NCBI GenBank assembly: GCA_032622095.1
Contig: CP136064.1
Span: 37,560,426-37,624,425, forward strand
Reading direction: 5' to 3'
DNA length: 64,000 bases
From: Siphonodentalium dalli
Taxonomy: Eukaryota > Mollusca > Scaphopoda > Gadilida > Siphonodentaliidae
The notes below the pieces were generated by a model. The model did no database searches. It was given only the letters and a program-made list of their open reading frames with translations, and was not told the origin of the DNA. Below are positions 47,098 through 60,120 of this stretch, piece after piece. The stretch's first letter is position 1. Each line of letters opens with the position of its first letter. Made by a program: the position numbers and the translations under genes.

Positions 47098-47763
47098 AGT
47101 TATTTATATGTAGAGATGCTCACAGCAAACTCCAAGAAGGGCTCAATGTCACTGATACCCAGACTGGGCCAGAGTTAGACATAAAATGTATATCAGTACT
47201 CAGTTGGTCTAGATTATAGTCTATTATATATGTAAAAAATACAGATAGTGCATTATCTATTGAAGAAATGTTTATACTCAGCCTAACTCAATTGTTCATA
47301 CTAGTAGTAGTACTAATAAGCGTCAAAAGTCATTAGTTACTATGACAATGAAAATGTTAATTGTTAAAATTATTAGTACTCACAGTCAGATTATAAATTG
47401 TCATTAGCATCAGCTACTGAGTTGGTAGGTTAGTACTGTTAGTATTAAGTTTAAGACTGAGATAAATGGTTAAAGTTATACCAGAAAGTGTCCAAAAATA
47501 CCAAAAGTATTCGAAATTTCCAATTCTAACGAGCAGAGCTCAGATTGATTCACGTTAGATTCACGTTGTTATCACAAATATCACAAATTCACCCGGAAAT
47601 TGCACAACGATTTCCCGGAAGGAAAAACGGTCTCCAGCTGTTGAAACGGAAGAAATGCACCGCACTTAAAAACTCGTTTTTGCGAATAAAACTCGTAGAA
47701 TTCCAGAACTTCTGCTTCAGCTTCCTCACAAATACTATTCCGCACTATATCCAGGAGATCCAA

Positions 47764-49129
47764 TCCTTAATCTGATGAAATTCACAAATTAATTCACATT
47801 TAAACGATAACATTTTCCCGTTGCTAAAAGTTTCCTTAACCGTTGGTGACCTCTCCTCCGATCTTGTAGTAGGCTGCACTTTTGTATTCAGTGTCAATAG
47901 CATATGAAGTGTGTTCAAAATTCAGGCATATATGCCGCACGGACAATCATACATTACGGAAGAGACAACATATACGGACCCTGACCGATATTCTTATAAA
48001 AAGGTAACATAGATTTTCAATTATAGCATACATTATCGCATTAAATTGATTTTTTATCAAATATAAAATATAAACACAACTCCCCCATCGTATGATTTCC
48101 CAACCACCACGTGAACGCGCCTCGTTCATCGCACGAATCTCGTGTTAATATATCATGTAAATATAAGCAACGGACTCGTGATTACCGGTAAGAGAGACTC
48201 TCGTTCGCGCGTTTTTTTTTATCTAGTTTGACGTCATGTATTTTGATGGAGAGGGAAATTTGGCCACATTTTTCCAGCTGGAGGTATATAACGGTAATTT
48301 GTTCTATACGGCCCACTCTCTGGTGACCAAATAGGTCGAGCGTTCAGGGCCGAAACCTATCACACAAACAGGCTGTACTTGATGTCTGTTAAACCAGAGT
48401 AACGCTCCTTGACGACTCCTTGCTGGCATAGTTTTTTCGATCCCAACTTTATAAATGCTATCTTTTGGACATGGTCTTAGTAAACATTTTCCAAAATGGG
48501 TTAATTATTTTTCCTCCAAAACCATCAGGATATACCGATAGTCAAACACTGCATAATAATAAACATTTACATAAACATACCACCAAAAAAGGTGTGCCAT
48601 TTATAATAAGGTTTATAAAATCTAAATATATAACATCTGACAGCGATATACTTTTGCTGTATGTATGCATATATGGAAACCTTTTAACTCTATCCATAGA
48701 GTTATGAATATACTAACAATTATCATCCTATGGGCAATGATAACCCATAATTATATTATGAGTAACTGCTCGTCCAATAAGAGATGATAACCTTCAACTA
48801 TAGTTGGCCCAAATTATCATATCTGACATGCACGTTGCCATATTGGCATAAAACTTAACTATGAAATGGGAAGGGGTGATATACATGATAACTGTAAGAT
48901 GGGCGTCGTATACATGTACATCATACACAAATGGGGAGGGGTACTATACATCATATAATTTTTTTACTACCTATTACTAATTTTAGAAACTTGACTACCT
49001 GTTACTACTAGCTATAAACTAGACTTTTCCATCACTTATTAACTATAAAATCTATAAACTAGTCTACCTGTTACTAATTTGAGAAACTTTACTACCTGTT
49101 ATTAATTTTACAAATTAATTAATGTAACA
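47764..49129. other. No gene seen
   Basis: AT-rich DNA. A diverged array of ACTACCTGTTACTA and TATAAACTAG words lies at 48960-49100. No reading frame has a recognisable domain. Confidence 0.4.
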
Positions 49130-49133
49130 TTAA

Positions 49134-49627
49134 AGGCACGTGCGGCCTTGGCGGTGGGTATCCTGTGAAAATATATCCACCCGTCACAAACCGCCACAAA
49201 CAGAAAGAACATAAAAATGTAGATAGACTTTGTCCGTATACAAATAAGAAATATCGCATAAACAGTATGTTATGGTCATATGTTTGACCAGTGTTATGTA
49301 AACAACAGCATAAAAAGTTACTTTTCTGGTGTTTGTTTATATTATGATGGTAAACATAAAGAGCGTTCTTTGTTAGTGAATTCCTGATATGGAACGAATG
49401 AAGAGCGTTTATGCCATTTGTGTGTGATTAGCCAGCAGCACTGTGCTGTCTTCTGTAACACAATCAGGCTCTTGCTTAGGTAAAATATAGTAAATCTTTA
49501 TGATAACATGCTGTTTACGCGATGGTCATGGTATATATGAACGGAACTGTATGCGTTTTAATGTTTTTCTGTTTACGGTGTTTGGAACAAATATGAATAT
49601 TTTCGACAATTAAGGCCGCACGTGCCT
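49134..49627 (+). mobile_element. TTAA-targeted MITE, copy 2
   Basis: Perfect inverted ends AGGCACGTGCGGCCTT and AAGGCCGCACGTGCCT, with TTAA on both sides (49130-49133, 49628-49631), 494 bp. It carries the paired motif ATAAAGAGCGTTCTTTG, TTCCTGATATGGAA, GAAGAGCGTTTAT at about 49354-49405. There is no coding capacity. The same family as 34716-35221. Confidence 0.9.
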
Positions 49628-49859
49628 TTAATACATTTATTAATATAATATACTAACAATTTATTATTTTATGTTAGTATCACATCATAGTGTTCAGTTC
49701 CGGGGTTACTGTGGACTATATACAACCCCACTACATATATGTTATTTAATATTATAAATATATATATATATAATTACAATACTTTGGTGGCTGACAACCC
49801 TTGTCATAGATACACCACAAACTGATTTGTGTCGGGGACCAGATAAGAAATTAAGGTTT

Positions 49860-50170
49860 GTGGCCATGCGCCTTGCTGGTTGAAGCACCGGGGCCGCATC
49901 CGTAGTAATATTGGGCACCGGGGTCCCCCTCCATAAGATTGTATACGACTTACTAATTGAATCACCCGGGTCCCTTCCATGGGAATACCATGCACCTTGC
50001 TGGATGAGGCACCGGGCCCAATCCGTAGGAGGGTCATACGCCTTGATGGTTGGGACATCGGGGTTTCCGCGTGGGAGTGTCGTGCGCCTTGCTGACTGGG
50101 TCATCGAGGCCCCCCCCCCCCCCCATGGGAGTGCCTTGTGCCTTACTTACTGAGTCATCGGGACGGGAAC
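49860..50170. repeat. Minisatellite, about 50-60 bp unit
   Basis: CGCCTTGCTGGTTG-GCACCGGGG followed by CC-TCC-TGGGA recurs about six times (near 49868, 49940, 49990, 50038, 50083 and 50138). A C run lies at 50110-50124. Frames on both strands remain open through it, a by-product of its composition. Confidence 0.7.
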
Positions 50171-51100
50171 TTAAAATATTGCCAAGCATAGTGTGTACAG
50201 AGGAGACATTGCAACATAGCCCGTGTTTTTTGTGTCCAGCAGTATTGCGTGAACGATTCTTTTGACAAATATGTTTCAAGCCGTTTTTTGCTCTTCTCCT
50301 TTTTTGACTTTCTAAAAGGCCCCTGGTCGACCTGCCGGCATCTCACCTTGACTCGTTTTTGTCATTCTGGTGTGCCAGGTTTGGTGTTCACTACGGTTGG
50401 ACAACGTGTTACATGTTAGACACACACTTACCAAAAATTGGTTACGCATAAAAACAAAACTGCTAACAGACAGATCACATAATACGCCGTTTTTTTTTCA
50501 AACGGGCACATCAAAATCGATAACTAGCCCAGCAGCCGCCGTTGACTACCCATCGAATTCTGGTCGTGCCAAATACTGGTACATAGCTGTTCAAAGCGGC
50601 GATCCGTTTAGCCACTACATGTAGCAGCCTCACGGTAACTCCCCACGACGAGACAGGCGTTAACAATACATGATTCAACACGACGAACACAAGAGACAGG
50701 AGAGAACAGAAACACCACACGTGAAAAATAGAAAACAGGACTGCAAACATCAGACGAACAATTCAACAGACAACTCAAATTTAATTTGTAACACTGCGGA
50801 AAGTCGTGACTGAGCGATTGAATGAGCCGGGTTCAACTCAACCACCCATCTTGAAGAGATGTAGGACCAAAAATTACCTTGAGCTAAGTCGTATCCGCAG
50901 GTCGATGCCTCACGTGATACGACCGCCCTAGTACCTCCAGGACTCCTGCACCACACCTCAATGGGTGCACCCCACGACAAACAGGGTGTTACCTTTGGGG
51001 AGTCTTACTCTTCGCAGTGGGGCGGTAGGCCTATTCTGAATTTGACATCGCATGATCTAATAAAAACAAGAGTTATCCACGTGTACAAGAAAGCATTCCT
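50171..51100. other. No supported gene
   Basis: Slightly GC-richer DNA with overlapping frames on both strands and no domain. Confidence 0.3.
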
Positions 51101-51109
51101 CGAGCTAAA

Positions 51110-51380
51110 AAGAACGCCAAGTCGTGAATTCATCGGCCAATAGCCTTATCAAGTGATATGCAAGTGTACCAGGAAAACACGAAGAACGTGGGGCAAAGCC
51201 TAGAAACGCAAACCTATTTAGGAGGACGAAGCCCCAACATTCTGAGAGCCACACAACTACTACTGAGGTAAATTGATTTTTTTTCAAGACACAGAGTAGT
51301 TGATATTCAAGCAAGTATATATATTGCGTTAGAGTATTATGTATTACACGAACGTTGTCAAAGAGATGAGTCAGATGACC
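51110..51380 (+). repeat. Dispersed direct repeat, copy 1
   Basis: CATCGGCCAA, GAACGTGGGGCAAAGCC, GAAACGCAAACCTATTTAGG and TAGTTGATATTC recur in order at 52780-53040. Confidence 0.75.
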
Positions 51381-52750
51381 ATGTTAATTTGCTAATAAAT
51401 TATGCATTAATGTTAATTTAACATGATGGTCCGAACCATGGTAAAATCGGGAACAATTGGCGAAGTGTGGGGCGACTCTTAAAGGATATTTCAAAACGGT
51501 TTGTGACGCGCCCTCCAGATGATATAGGCACTACATTTAGTAATATCATCGTGTACACTAAACTGCGGTACTATGAACAATATCGGTGATGGGAGCACCT
51601 GCATCGGGGAACGCATGGTCATCGTTTAGATTACCTGAGCAACATGGACTGAGTAAGGGGGTGTGCTCGAGAATTGTGGCAATGCCAACGGTGCTTGTGT
51701 TGCACGGTATGTAAACAGATATGCGCATGCAAACAAAACCCGCTGGCATTTCCTGGAGTAAACATGACAAATGAACATGCAATTGCACACGGCACAATCG
51801 TTCAGACGAATCCGGCGAACAATTTCACGATTCCATCGCAGCGTTCACGCGGGTGAATGCACACACTATATATATATTTGGAGATCACCTCTGCGAGATA
51901 AATGTCAACATTTGAAGGCAGTGGAACTTTTCATGAACACATCAAGTCAAAAAATTCAACAAAGTAGAAATTTGCTGGCTAGTTCAGTGAGACAACTGGC
52001 AAAACAAGTGAATGGGAGTGATTAACCTCTGCTGCAGATGAAATGTATACATACTCGTCTAGTATTGAATGCTCAGACATGCATACACATCATATCGGTG
52101 ACCACCAAGAAACTATGTGAATACATTTAAGTGGCTAACCATAATTAAGTTAAAACTATGAAAGGCCTTTATAGTTGCTATATGTGAGTTATGTATTCCA
52201 CTAATTTCACTATTATCGGTAAGTCCACTGCAAAGGTAATGTATAATGGTGTTGACACTCGAAATCGCATTATTATCAATCCGTATAACAGACTGCTGCG
52301 TTGAAATGGTATGCACACTTAATCATGAAGTCATTTTTCACACCCATTATTCCTGAGTAAACATGAAAACTTACCTGCTTGGAAATGTTTGCCGTAAAAC
52401 GTGGAAATGAACATACCTTCTGGGGAATTTTGAAAGCAAAATAAAAATAAAATAAAAACCTGCCTATTTATTGAAGGAAAAAAAAACGTATCCGAGAAAC
52501 CGATAATACACTATGTTCCCTAATGAAATATATATCCATGTATACTTGATGAGAGATGTTTTGCTGGTTATGAAATTCTGAATTATTCAAAGCCGATTAA
52601 ATATATGTTGTTTAACACAGGCAAATTCGGGATTAACTTATGCAACTACATGTACACGATCATCTCATCCACACACTTGTTTTCTATTGGCCGTTGTAGA
52701 CGAATTACCGAGGCTTGGTCAGAAACACAGTGGCAGCTTTTGTGATATAC
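51381..52750. other. No gene seen
   Basis: Non-coding DNA between the two direct repeat copies. No domain in any frame. Confidence 0.35.
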
Positions 52751-52779
52751 TTCCTGTTACTAAAGTAGCTGCCAAGTCG

Positions 52780-53040
52780 GACATTCATCGGCCAACAGAT
52801 TTATCAAATGAAAGAACGTGGGGTAAAGCCGAGAAACGCAAACCTATTTAGGAGGATGACGCCCCAATATTCTGTGAGTTCCACACTACTACTATTACTA
52901 CTACTACTACTACTAATGAGTTAAGTACTGACTTTGTTCAACACGCATAGTAGTTGATATTCCAGCGCCCTGACAAATTATAAAGTTAGAATATTATTTA
53001 TTACACGGACGGTATCAAAGAGATGATCATATGACAAATG
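52780..53040 (+). repeat. Dispersed direct repeat, copy 2
   Basis: Matches 51110-51380 with indels, including an expanded (ACT)n microsatellite at about 52885-52915. Confidence 0.75.
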
Positions 53041-53912
53041 ATAATTTAAAGCAATATGTTATTTAATATCAAGTTTAGGGTGGGTGTATCAGAATATTCG
53101 ACAGTTTCACATTTCATGTACAAAACACCAATGCATGTAAATTTGAGACTTATGTCTAAGTTAGAACCAATAAAGAGATGGCGTACTAAAGTAACAGTTT
53201 TCAACTAGCTTACGTACAAACCCCAATATTGCTGACGAAAGGTTCGCAGTGAAGACACATATGAGGCCTTTCGCTGGCGGGAATATCACACAAGCGAACA
53301 TTTAATTATAGGTTTCGAGAGCAAGAAGGGTATCTGGGAACACTTTTGGTATTCTCGTGGAAAGTTTTTTCAGAGAGTACTTGTTGCGTCACTACAGAAG
53401 ATAGCGAAAGCAGTCTGCGTTCTCTCATAACTATTTGCAGAGGGAGATTAATCTTGAGAGAATTGACAGTGACCAACATTACGAGTGTGAAGGATTAATC
53501 AGTGAAAGGTCTGGTTAAAGATAACTATAGACTCATCCAGGACCAGACCAAGTTTCCTTCATCTAATTCAGCTATTCAATTTGAGCTAATTTTTGAGCAA
53601 TTATGCTACGAGCATCAATCGAACATATTTAGACATTTGAGCTAAGTTAATCTCTGAAAATTCATGAGTTATATCAGTTATTTTTAGAACAAATATATAA
53701 GTATAAAATTTGTGTTTGTGTGTGCAAAAATGTGCTATGGGAGCAGGGGGGGGGTCGAAAAAAAATTCCAGGCACGTACGATGGGGTGGGTGTCTCTCGG
53801 GTCCGAAAAGCAGTTTTTTCCATGAGCCAAATCTTTTTTCCATTTCTGCTATTGAGTCTTATTTTATGTGTTTTGAACAGAAACAGGTCATATATATTTA
53901 ATAGCAATGCTA

Positions 53913-56881
53913 TCTATTATATATTTTGGAAGATCTGTCTGTATATCTGTGTATCTGTGGTCTGTGTGTGTGTTCGCAATGAACTCGAAAACGGCCTAAG
54001 GAGACTTGGTCCATTCCAGCTTACCCCTGGGACTTATATTATCCAAACAGTCAAAATGGCTCCAAGCATGATTTCCTGGCGGTATTCATTGATCAAGGTT
54101 TCGTTATATTTGCATATATTTATTCAAGTGTTGGCAAGACCTGAAATGTTCTTTGAATTCTCATTAAATCAAACTTACTACACTGACTGAGTAAATTTAC
54201 TTTTATAATATGGTGTTGCTACATTAATTGTCTTTGATTAATTGGCCGTACTTGGAAGGTGATTCTAGTCATTGGAAGATGTTTTAGTTTATATTATTGC
54301 AATTAGACTGAGCCAAATTCCATGTGGAATAATTGGCAACTGTAATTCTCAATAAGTGATTTACTGTTTTTCTAACATTTTGATCAACCTTATTTAGCGT
54401 TGGACTTTTTGGATCAATCACTTTATCCCCACTTTTAAAATAGAAAAAATATATTCAACTGAACAGTGTAATGTCATGGTTAATTCATTTTATGTTTATG
54501 GTTACCTTTGTGAAAAAATCAGATAGGAACAGTTATTATCAATCCCTAGACAGATACTTCATTCACATAAATGAACGTAATCAAGATTAGTGTTACTATT
54601 TATGTTATATTAATATGAATAATCACCACATTCCATTTAATACTCAGAATCCTGGATGAGAATAAGCATAAACTTAATTAACCATGGCCTAATAATTAAA
54701 TCAAATTTTGTTGAGCACGAATACTGCTTAAGCAATCAAAGTGGAAGACAGGCTGAATCTAAAATTGAAAAGTTTTTAAATATTTTTTTTACAGAATCAA
54801 GTGTGCCAGTGAAATTGGTCGATTTTATGTAAAGTGGCAGAGACATGGCCACCAACTGAAACGCGACAAAGGTGAGCACTTTTACAGATGGAGCTTCCAC
54901 TGATATAATATCTTATGTCAGGTCGATGCTAACAGCATCAATAATTTTATTTTATATTTTTTTAGATCCCATATGTATACCATGCATGGTCATGGAATAA
55001 TTGATAATATAGGTTCAGACATGAGCATGCAACAGTTGGCCATTTCGTTACGACCCTCCTTGCTCTAAAGTTTAGATTTGGACCTTGATATGCAAATATA
55101 GTCAGTTAGTTTCATCCTCTAGACTCAGATTTCTATTTTAATATATAAAAAATACATTTCTTATGTTACAGGGGAATTCTTGAAAGCGACAATATGAGTG
55201 TAAGTCCCGATTTGCAATGTGGAAAACGGCCAACATAATTCCTCTCCTCGCATGGTTATAAACATGAGCCAAAAACTTTTGAATTAGATTTTTTTCTTCA
55301 AATATTTATTTCACGACGTTGGACAATTTTTTTAGCTATTTTCGAAACACTACTCTATTTATTAGAATACAGTTTTTTTTTTAACATTTACTTGTAACAT
55401 ATTTGCAACAAACATCAAAACGTTATTTGAAAAAAAAAACATAAAAACCCATATTCATTGCAAATGCAACATGCCTTTAACTCATTCACATTAATTTTGA
55501 CAGATTTACCCCTGTTTTTTTTATTTAGTGTAACTTTTCTTTTAAAGCCAGATTTCGGAATACGACCATTCCGAAATAGCAGAAATAATCTTTCATGGAA
55601 CCTATTCCCGCTGTATTGGACAAATTCAAATTTAGGTGAGAATCATAACTCTATTCTACGGGTCAAGTTATCATCGTGCTTCAATTGTTACCGACCGGAT
55701 TTGAACCATTTTTGTTTTATAATTATTTAGTAAAATTATTAGTGCACTTAGACATTTGTGAGGTCGGGGCCTAATACGATATCGCAGGTCATATTACCCA
55801 TATGTACACATTTTCAGCTCCGATGGTCCAATCGCTTGTTGGCCTCTAGCCAACATATATATCTAATAACATATATATTAGCGCTCCCAATTATACAAAT
55901 ATATTTACAAAATACAAAAACAGGTCCTATCAAATATACCCACATATAAACAAAACTCAGCCCCAATGGTCCAGGCGTTAGTCGCATATAAGCGGACAAG
56001 AAACACGGTTGAGGTTCACTTGCATGTTTTGTTGCCCACTCATTTAAAACACTGGATGAAATTTATACTTACAGAGCTATGTCCAGGAAAAAAGTATGAC
56101 ATTTTGTGGCAAGACGAAAATATTGCATGCTGTTTATCAAGCTGGCAAAAAAATGATTGCCAGCATGGAGTTGACAGGCACAAAGGAGAAGAGAGAGAGA
56201 ACGAATGAGGTGAAGGTATGTGTAAATCGATTTCATAAGTTGGCAGGGCCAAATACCAAATTGAATATAACAACCATATTTTTTATTTCAGACTTGTCTT
56301 GTACCTTCTCAAATGCAGGTCAAAATTGCGAAATTTCATGCAGATATGTTCAAGATAATTTTTTCGCTCGCTTTATCGTGGGGGTGGGGTGGAGTGTTGA
56401 AAATTGGTGCATATCTAAAGTTGGGTGTAGACAACTAGTTTGGCGGTGTACTTCCAGATTCAATATAAAGAAACACGAATAGCTTTCTATATATTTTAAC
56501 CCCACCCACTGCATGATCTGTTAAAGATGCACAATCCGATCGCTCCTAAATTCTCCTGTTTCTTAATGAAGAGCGTTTATCATCAACTCAAAAGATATGT
56601 GTGGAAATTGGCACACCGAGATAATTTGACACGGGGAGAGGCTAGATTGGTGTCGTAGACCTCAGATTACATTTTACTTGTACATATTTCTTGTTAATAT
56701 ATTAATGTTATATACAAGAAGCAAAGATTAAACAAAATAATGAGCATTTATTATATATTTACTAGTAAAAGATAAATGTAATGCAATAGGTGGTGTTAAA
56801 CTCATGTGACTAATAATTTAAATAACTAACAGGTAATAATAGTTGACTCATTTTTACCCATGCAATGGGTACACCAGCTAG
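53913..56881 (+). mobile_element. Possible Helitron, 5' and 3' ends
   Basis: 5' TCTATTATATATTTTGGAAG at 53913 (preceded by A) is like other Helitron starts here. At 56855-56871 there is a hairpin TACCCATGCAATGGGTA, six bases, then CTAG at 56878-56881 followed by T. They may be the two ends of one 2.97-kb element or ends of two unrelated truncated ones. No Rep/helicase coding lies between, but splice-bounded open segments do. Confidence 0.4.
54795..55197 (+). CDS. Candidate C-terminal exons, unknown protein
   Basis: Exon 54795-54871 follows TTTTTTTTACAG and ends AAAG/GTGAGC. It reads IKCASEIGRFYVKWQRHGHQ followed by LKRDK. The next segment after TTATGTTACAG at 55172 keeps the frame (G+GG) and reads GEFLKATI before TGA at 55195-55197. 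Splice sites are good and the composition looks coding, but no domain is recognised and upstream exons were not found. Confidence 0.35.
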
Positions 56882-58169
56882 TAAAATATACAAAATAAAA
56901 TCGTAGAAACGGACGTAAATCGAGATTGATATTACCCTAAGCTTGAACCAGATGTAAATACATTAAATCTTATTGTAATATATCACACAGCCACACTATT
57001 ATTCCATTAACCATCTTCCCATTTATTCAGCTATCCTTGCTTTATCATGTTTCCTCATATACCATTTGCAGCAGCGTCAAATTCCTCGGTTATCTACGAG
57101 GCATATGGACATTTTTCATGTTAGAGCAAAAGGTGGAGATACTTCGTATCAAGTGATATGTACCCAGTAACGGAAACCTTAGCTGTCAGTTTCTCTCTCC
57201 CAGGAGCTTAGCCACCTCTTCCTTGCAAGCATGTTTGCAATCCATTCAAAGTATCAAGAACTGAACCTGTTGGAGAACAAAGTGTACGCTAGATCCTTGC
57301 ACGGACCCATTGACATCAATGTCATGCCAGATAACAAGGCAAGCACATATTAATAAATTATATCCAATACAAATAAGCTCATGAAAAGGCATTCGGTTTC
57401 AGTCAATACCCTGACGAAAAGTCACCTTATTATACTACTAGTAAAGTATTTTATAGTGTTTATTATTTCACTCCATTTGCATGTAATTAATACAAGTCAT
57501 ACCGGTAGTTGACCTATTCACTGAAATATATGTAGGTAATATAGTGAAAAAAGTTAATAATGTAATAAAGGAACAATAAATTGATGACCGGCCCAAACCA
57601 ATTGCTGCAATATCTTTTGTGGTGTCGTTCAAAATGAAAGAGAATGTCAAGGACATTTCAATATGAAAGTGTCAATCAACCTGTAATTGAACTTGGGATG
57701 CGTTAGTTTTATACTGAACAGTCAATAGAATGATTAAGAAGCAGTCAACTAGTGTCAATAAAGGGATTGTATTGTGTTGATGTAATTCAACATGAAATTT
57801 GGTGATGATCGTATGAGGGATGTGGCCTATGGGGTTTGTCAAACGAAAATATTGACGGACAGACACCGACGAATGGCAATAGTTCAAACTTGAATTAAAC
57901 ATACAATTTTATGAATTCAATATCTGAAAAATAAATGTTAATTATTTAACATACTTATTTTACAGAGTGAAATTCGTGAACAGAAACCAAAAAGAAAAGA
58001 CCTGGCAGTGCTAAATGCGGTGAAGTGCAGGGAGCAGATAAAAGAACTTACCTTCATCCAGAAAAACTCAGATCAACTTGCAGAAATGGAGTCTGTTCTT
58101 TTACAACTTCTCAATCAGATGAAGGCAACAGTTCCACGGAATTCCATTTGTGTCAAGTGCCCCTGAAAG
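56075..58169 (+). CDS. Candidate three-exon gene segment, unknown protein
   Basis: Three phase-0 open segments with splice-like borders join in frame. The first, 56075-56215, reads SYVQEKSMTFCGKTKILHAV and so on, with acceptor TTATACTTACAG and donor AAG/GTATGT. The second, 57204-57338, reads ELSHLFLASMFAIHSKYQEL to VMPDNK, with acceptor CTCTCTCCCAG and GC-type donor AAG/GCAAGC. The third, 57966-58169, reads SEIREQKPKRKDLAVLNAVK, then a charged, leucine-rich helix with LAEMESVLLQLLNQMKATVP, likely a coiled coil, and donor AAG/GTAAAT. An in-frame TGA at 58164-58166 lies just before that donor, so this is either the stop or a sign of decay. I cannot name the family. Confidence 0.45.
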
Positions 58170-58586
58170 GTAAATATTTAATGTTGAATAAAAGATCAAT
58201 GAAAGTTAGAGCTATGTCAGAACATGTTGGATTATAACAGTCCTCCGAAAATTGTTCAGTTGAGCTAAAATTAATTCCAATTATTACATAACTTCTAGTA
58301 ACTCTAGCTAGCCAAGAATATAGACAACTACCTGAGGGAAAAAAGGATAATAATTCAGGCAGAGTTGGAAGGAAAGCCGAAAAAGAATAGGCTAACAAAG
58401 ACCCTGTTGTCAGGAAGGTATCTGCACAAATTGGTGAGCTTTATGTTTACGATTATTCAGGCATTTGCAGTAAATGCACAAACATTCTAAATCCACTAAG
58501 TGGGTATCCCAAGTCAAACAAGGGCTACAACTCTGGTCAAAATTGACAAAAAACAGTAGTATGTGAGTACTAGTATCCTTTTCCCC

Positions 58587-58766
58587 AAGCTGTGCTATCA
58601 CCAAACAAAACGCACAACTCAATCCGATTACCCTTGTCCATGATACAAGCTGTGCTATCACCAAACAAAACGCACAACTCAATCCGATTACCCTTGTCCA
58701 TGATACAAGCTGTGCTATCACCAAACAAAACGCACAACTCAATCCGATTACCCTTGTCCATGATAC
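58587..58766. repeat. Three identical 60-bp tandem copies
   Basis: Units 58587-58646, 58647-58706 and 58707-58766 (AAGCTGTGCTATCACCAAAC ... TTGTCCATGATAC) show no differences. The period is divisible by three, so frames on both strands stay open and repeat a 20-residue unit. The identity implies recent expansion. Confidence 0.95.
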
Positions 58767-59343
58767 ACGCTGAAATGTTCTTTCGAACACAAAATTCACA
58801 GCATGCCCAAGGACAACCAAATCTTATCATTAGCACCCGAGTTACAAGGTGGTACGGTACGTTCGGACGGACGACACGACAGATAAAGACGGGGCTGTCG
58901 GCTATATACCCCGAACCTCGTATGGGGGGTGGTGACATGACACAAGTGAAAAATAGACATGTTGAGCACATGTTTCCATGAAATCATCAACGCTGAGCAG
59001 TGAAAGCGTCAGGCACTTTTGCTAAACAAAAATTATATACATGTAGGAAAGCCTTCATTTGGCATGATTTGTAAAAAGGAAGTCCAGGTATTTGTCAACC
59101 TATTGTGATTCAAAATCGAATACTTAAAGATGCACTAGTACTTTTGAATTATAATTCTTTACGATACATGTGTACATGCCATATTCTCAAACATTCAAAA
59201 ATGTGTTCATAAGCTAGTTGCCAGACCAAAGGTAACGACGAGAGAAAGAAAGACACAGAAAAAGAAAGACAGAGACCAGTCTGAGTATTCAGATTTCGGA
59301 AGGTAAACAGATATAATTTACACAAGTGAGTGAATTGGTTAAG

Positions 59344-59458
59344 GATGTCAAGTGACCAATTTGGAATGGGGACTTCCTTGCAAATCTCAGCAGCAAAAGT
59401 TACATATGAAGCAGTTGTCTGGGAACTAAAACAGCAATTTCATTGGCCGACCCGCCAG
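59344..59458 (+). CDS. Candidate exon, unknown protein
   Basis: The open segment reads MSSDQFGMGTSLQISAAKVT, then YEAVVWELKQQFHWPTRQ, ending CAG/GTAAAT. The acceptor (GGTTAAG) is weak. Its phase does not fit the next candidate exon at 60121 without a further exon, so membership in the same gene is uncertain. Confidence 0.3.
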
Positions 59459-60120
59459 GTAAATATTTATTATTTTCAATACCGCACAAGGTCACACCCA
59501 GAGATATTTTCAACTCTTAACTTTTGGTGCGTCGATTTGCATGGAAATGCCCGTTCAGAATTGTCCACTTAACCTCCTTCCCTTAATGAAATAATGTTGC
59601 ATGAATTTGTTACATGGTGGTGAAACGAGAACTTTAGGTTCAATTTAAACATTAACGTGTTTACACACATGTGTTCATTGCACATTCCACTTATTGTAGC
59701 TTTTTTTAAACTGAAATTAAGGCTGGTATTTCTTTTTTTAATTCCACAGTTAATGATAAAATTATGTAGACTAGACATCATAATTTAGTGAAGACATTGT
59801 CAATTACAGTTTATGAAAAACGCCACATGGCAAACTAAATGCTGTGGCATATTAGATTCCACATGTTGTCACTCCATTATTGCTGTGGCCAATTTCGAAG
59901 AGTGCTACTGGCAATAATGTATAAATCTTGTAGATTCTTGCTGTAGTTTCTACTTTTATACAGTACTCACACTGTGACCAAAATCAAGCTAATGTCCAGA
60001 TAAAGAATCGGACGAATGACATATAGAAACGGTTCCACTTGTGCCCTGTGACAAGTAGAAATTTCTGAAAGTTTCTTCCAACTTGCTAATAGACTCAGCT
60101 CAACATATTGTCTGTTTCAG

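Noticed and set aside
47545-47775. Plus-strand frame opposite 47581-47763
   Set aside because: No start context or domain. The minus-strand frame is slightly more gene-like but is also not convincing enough to call.
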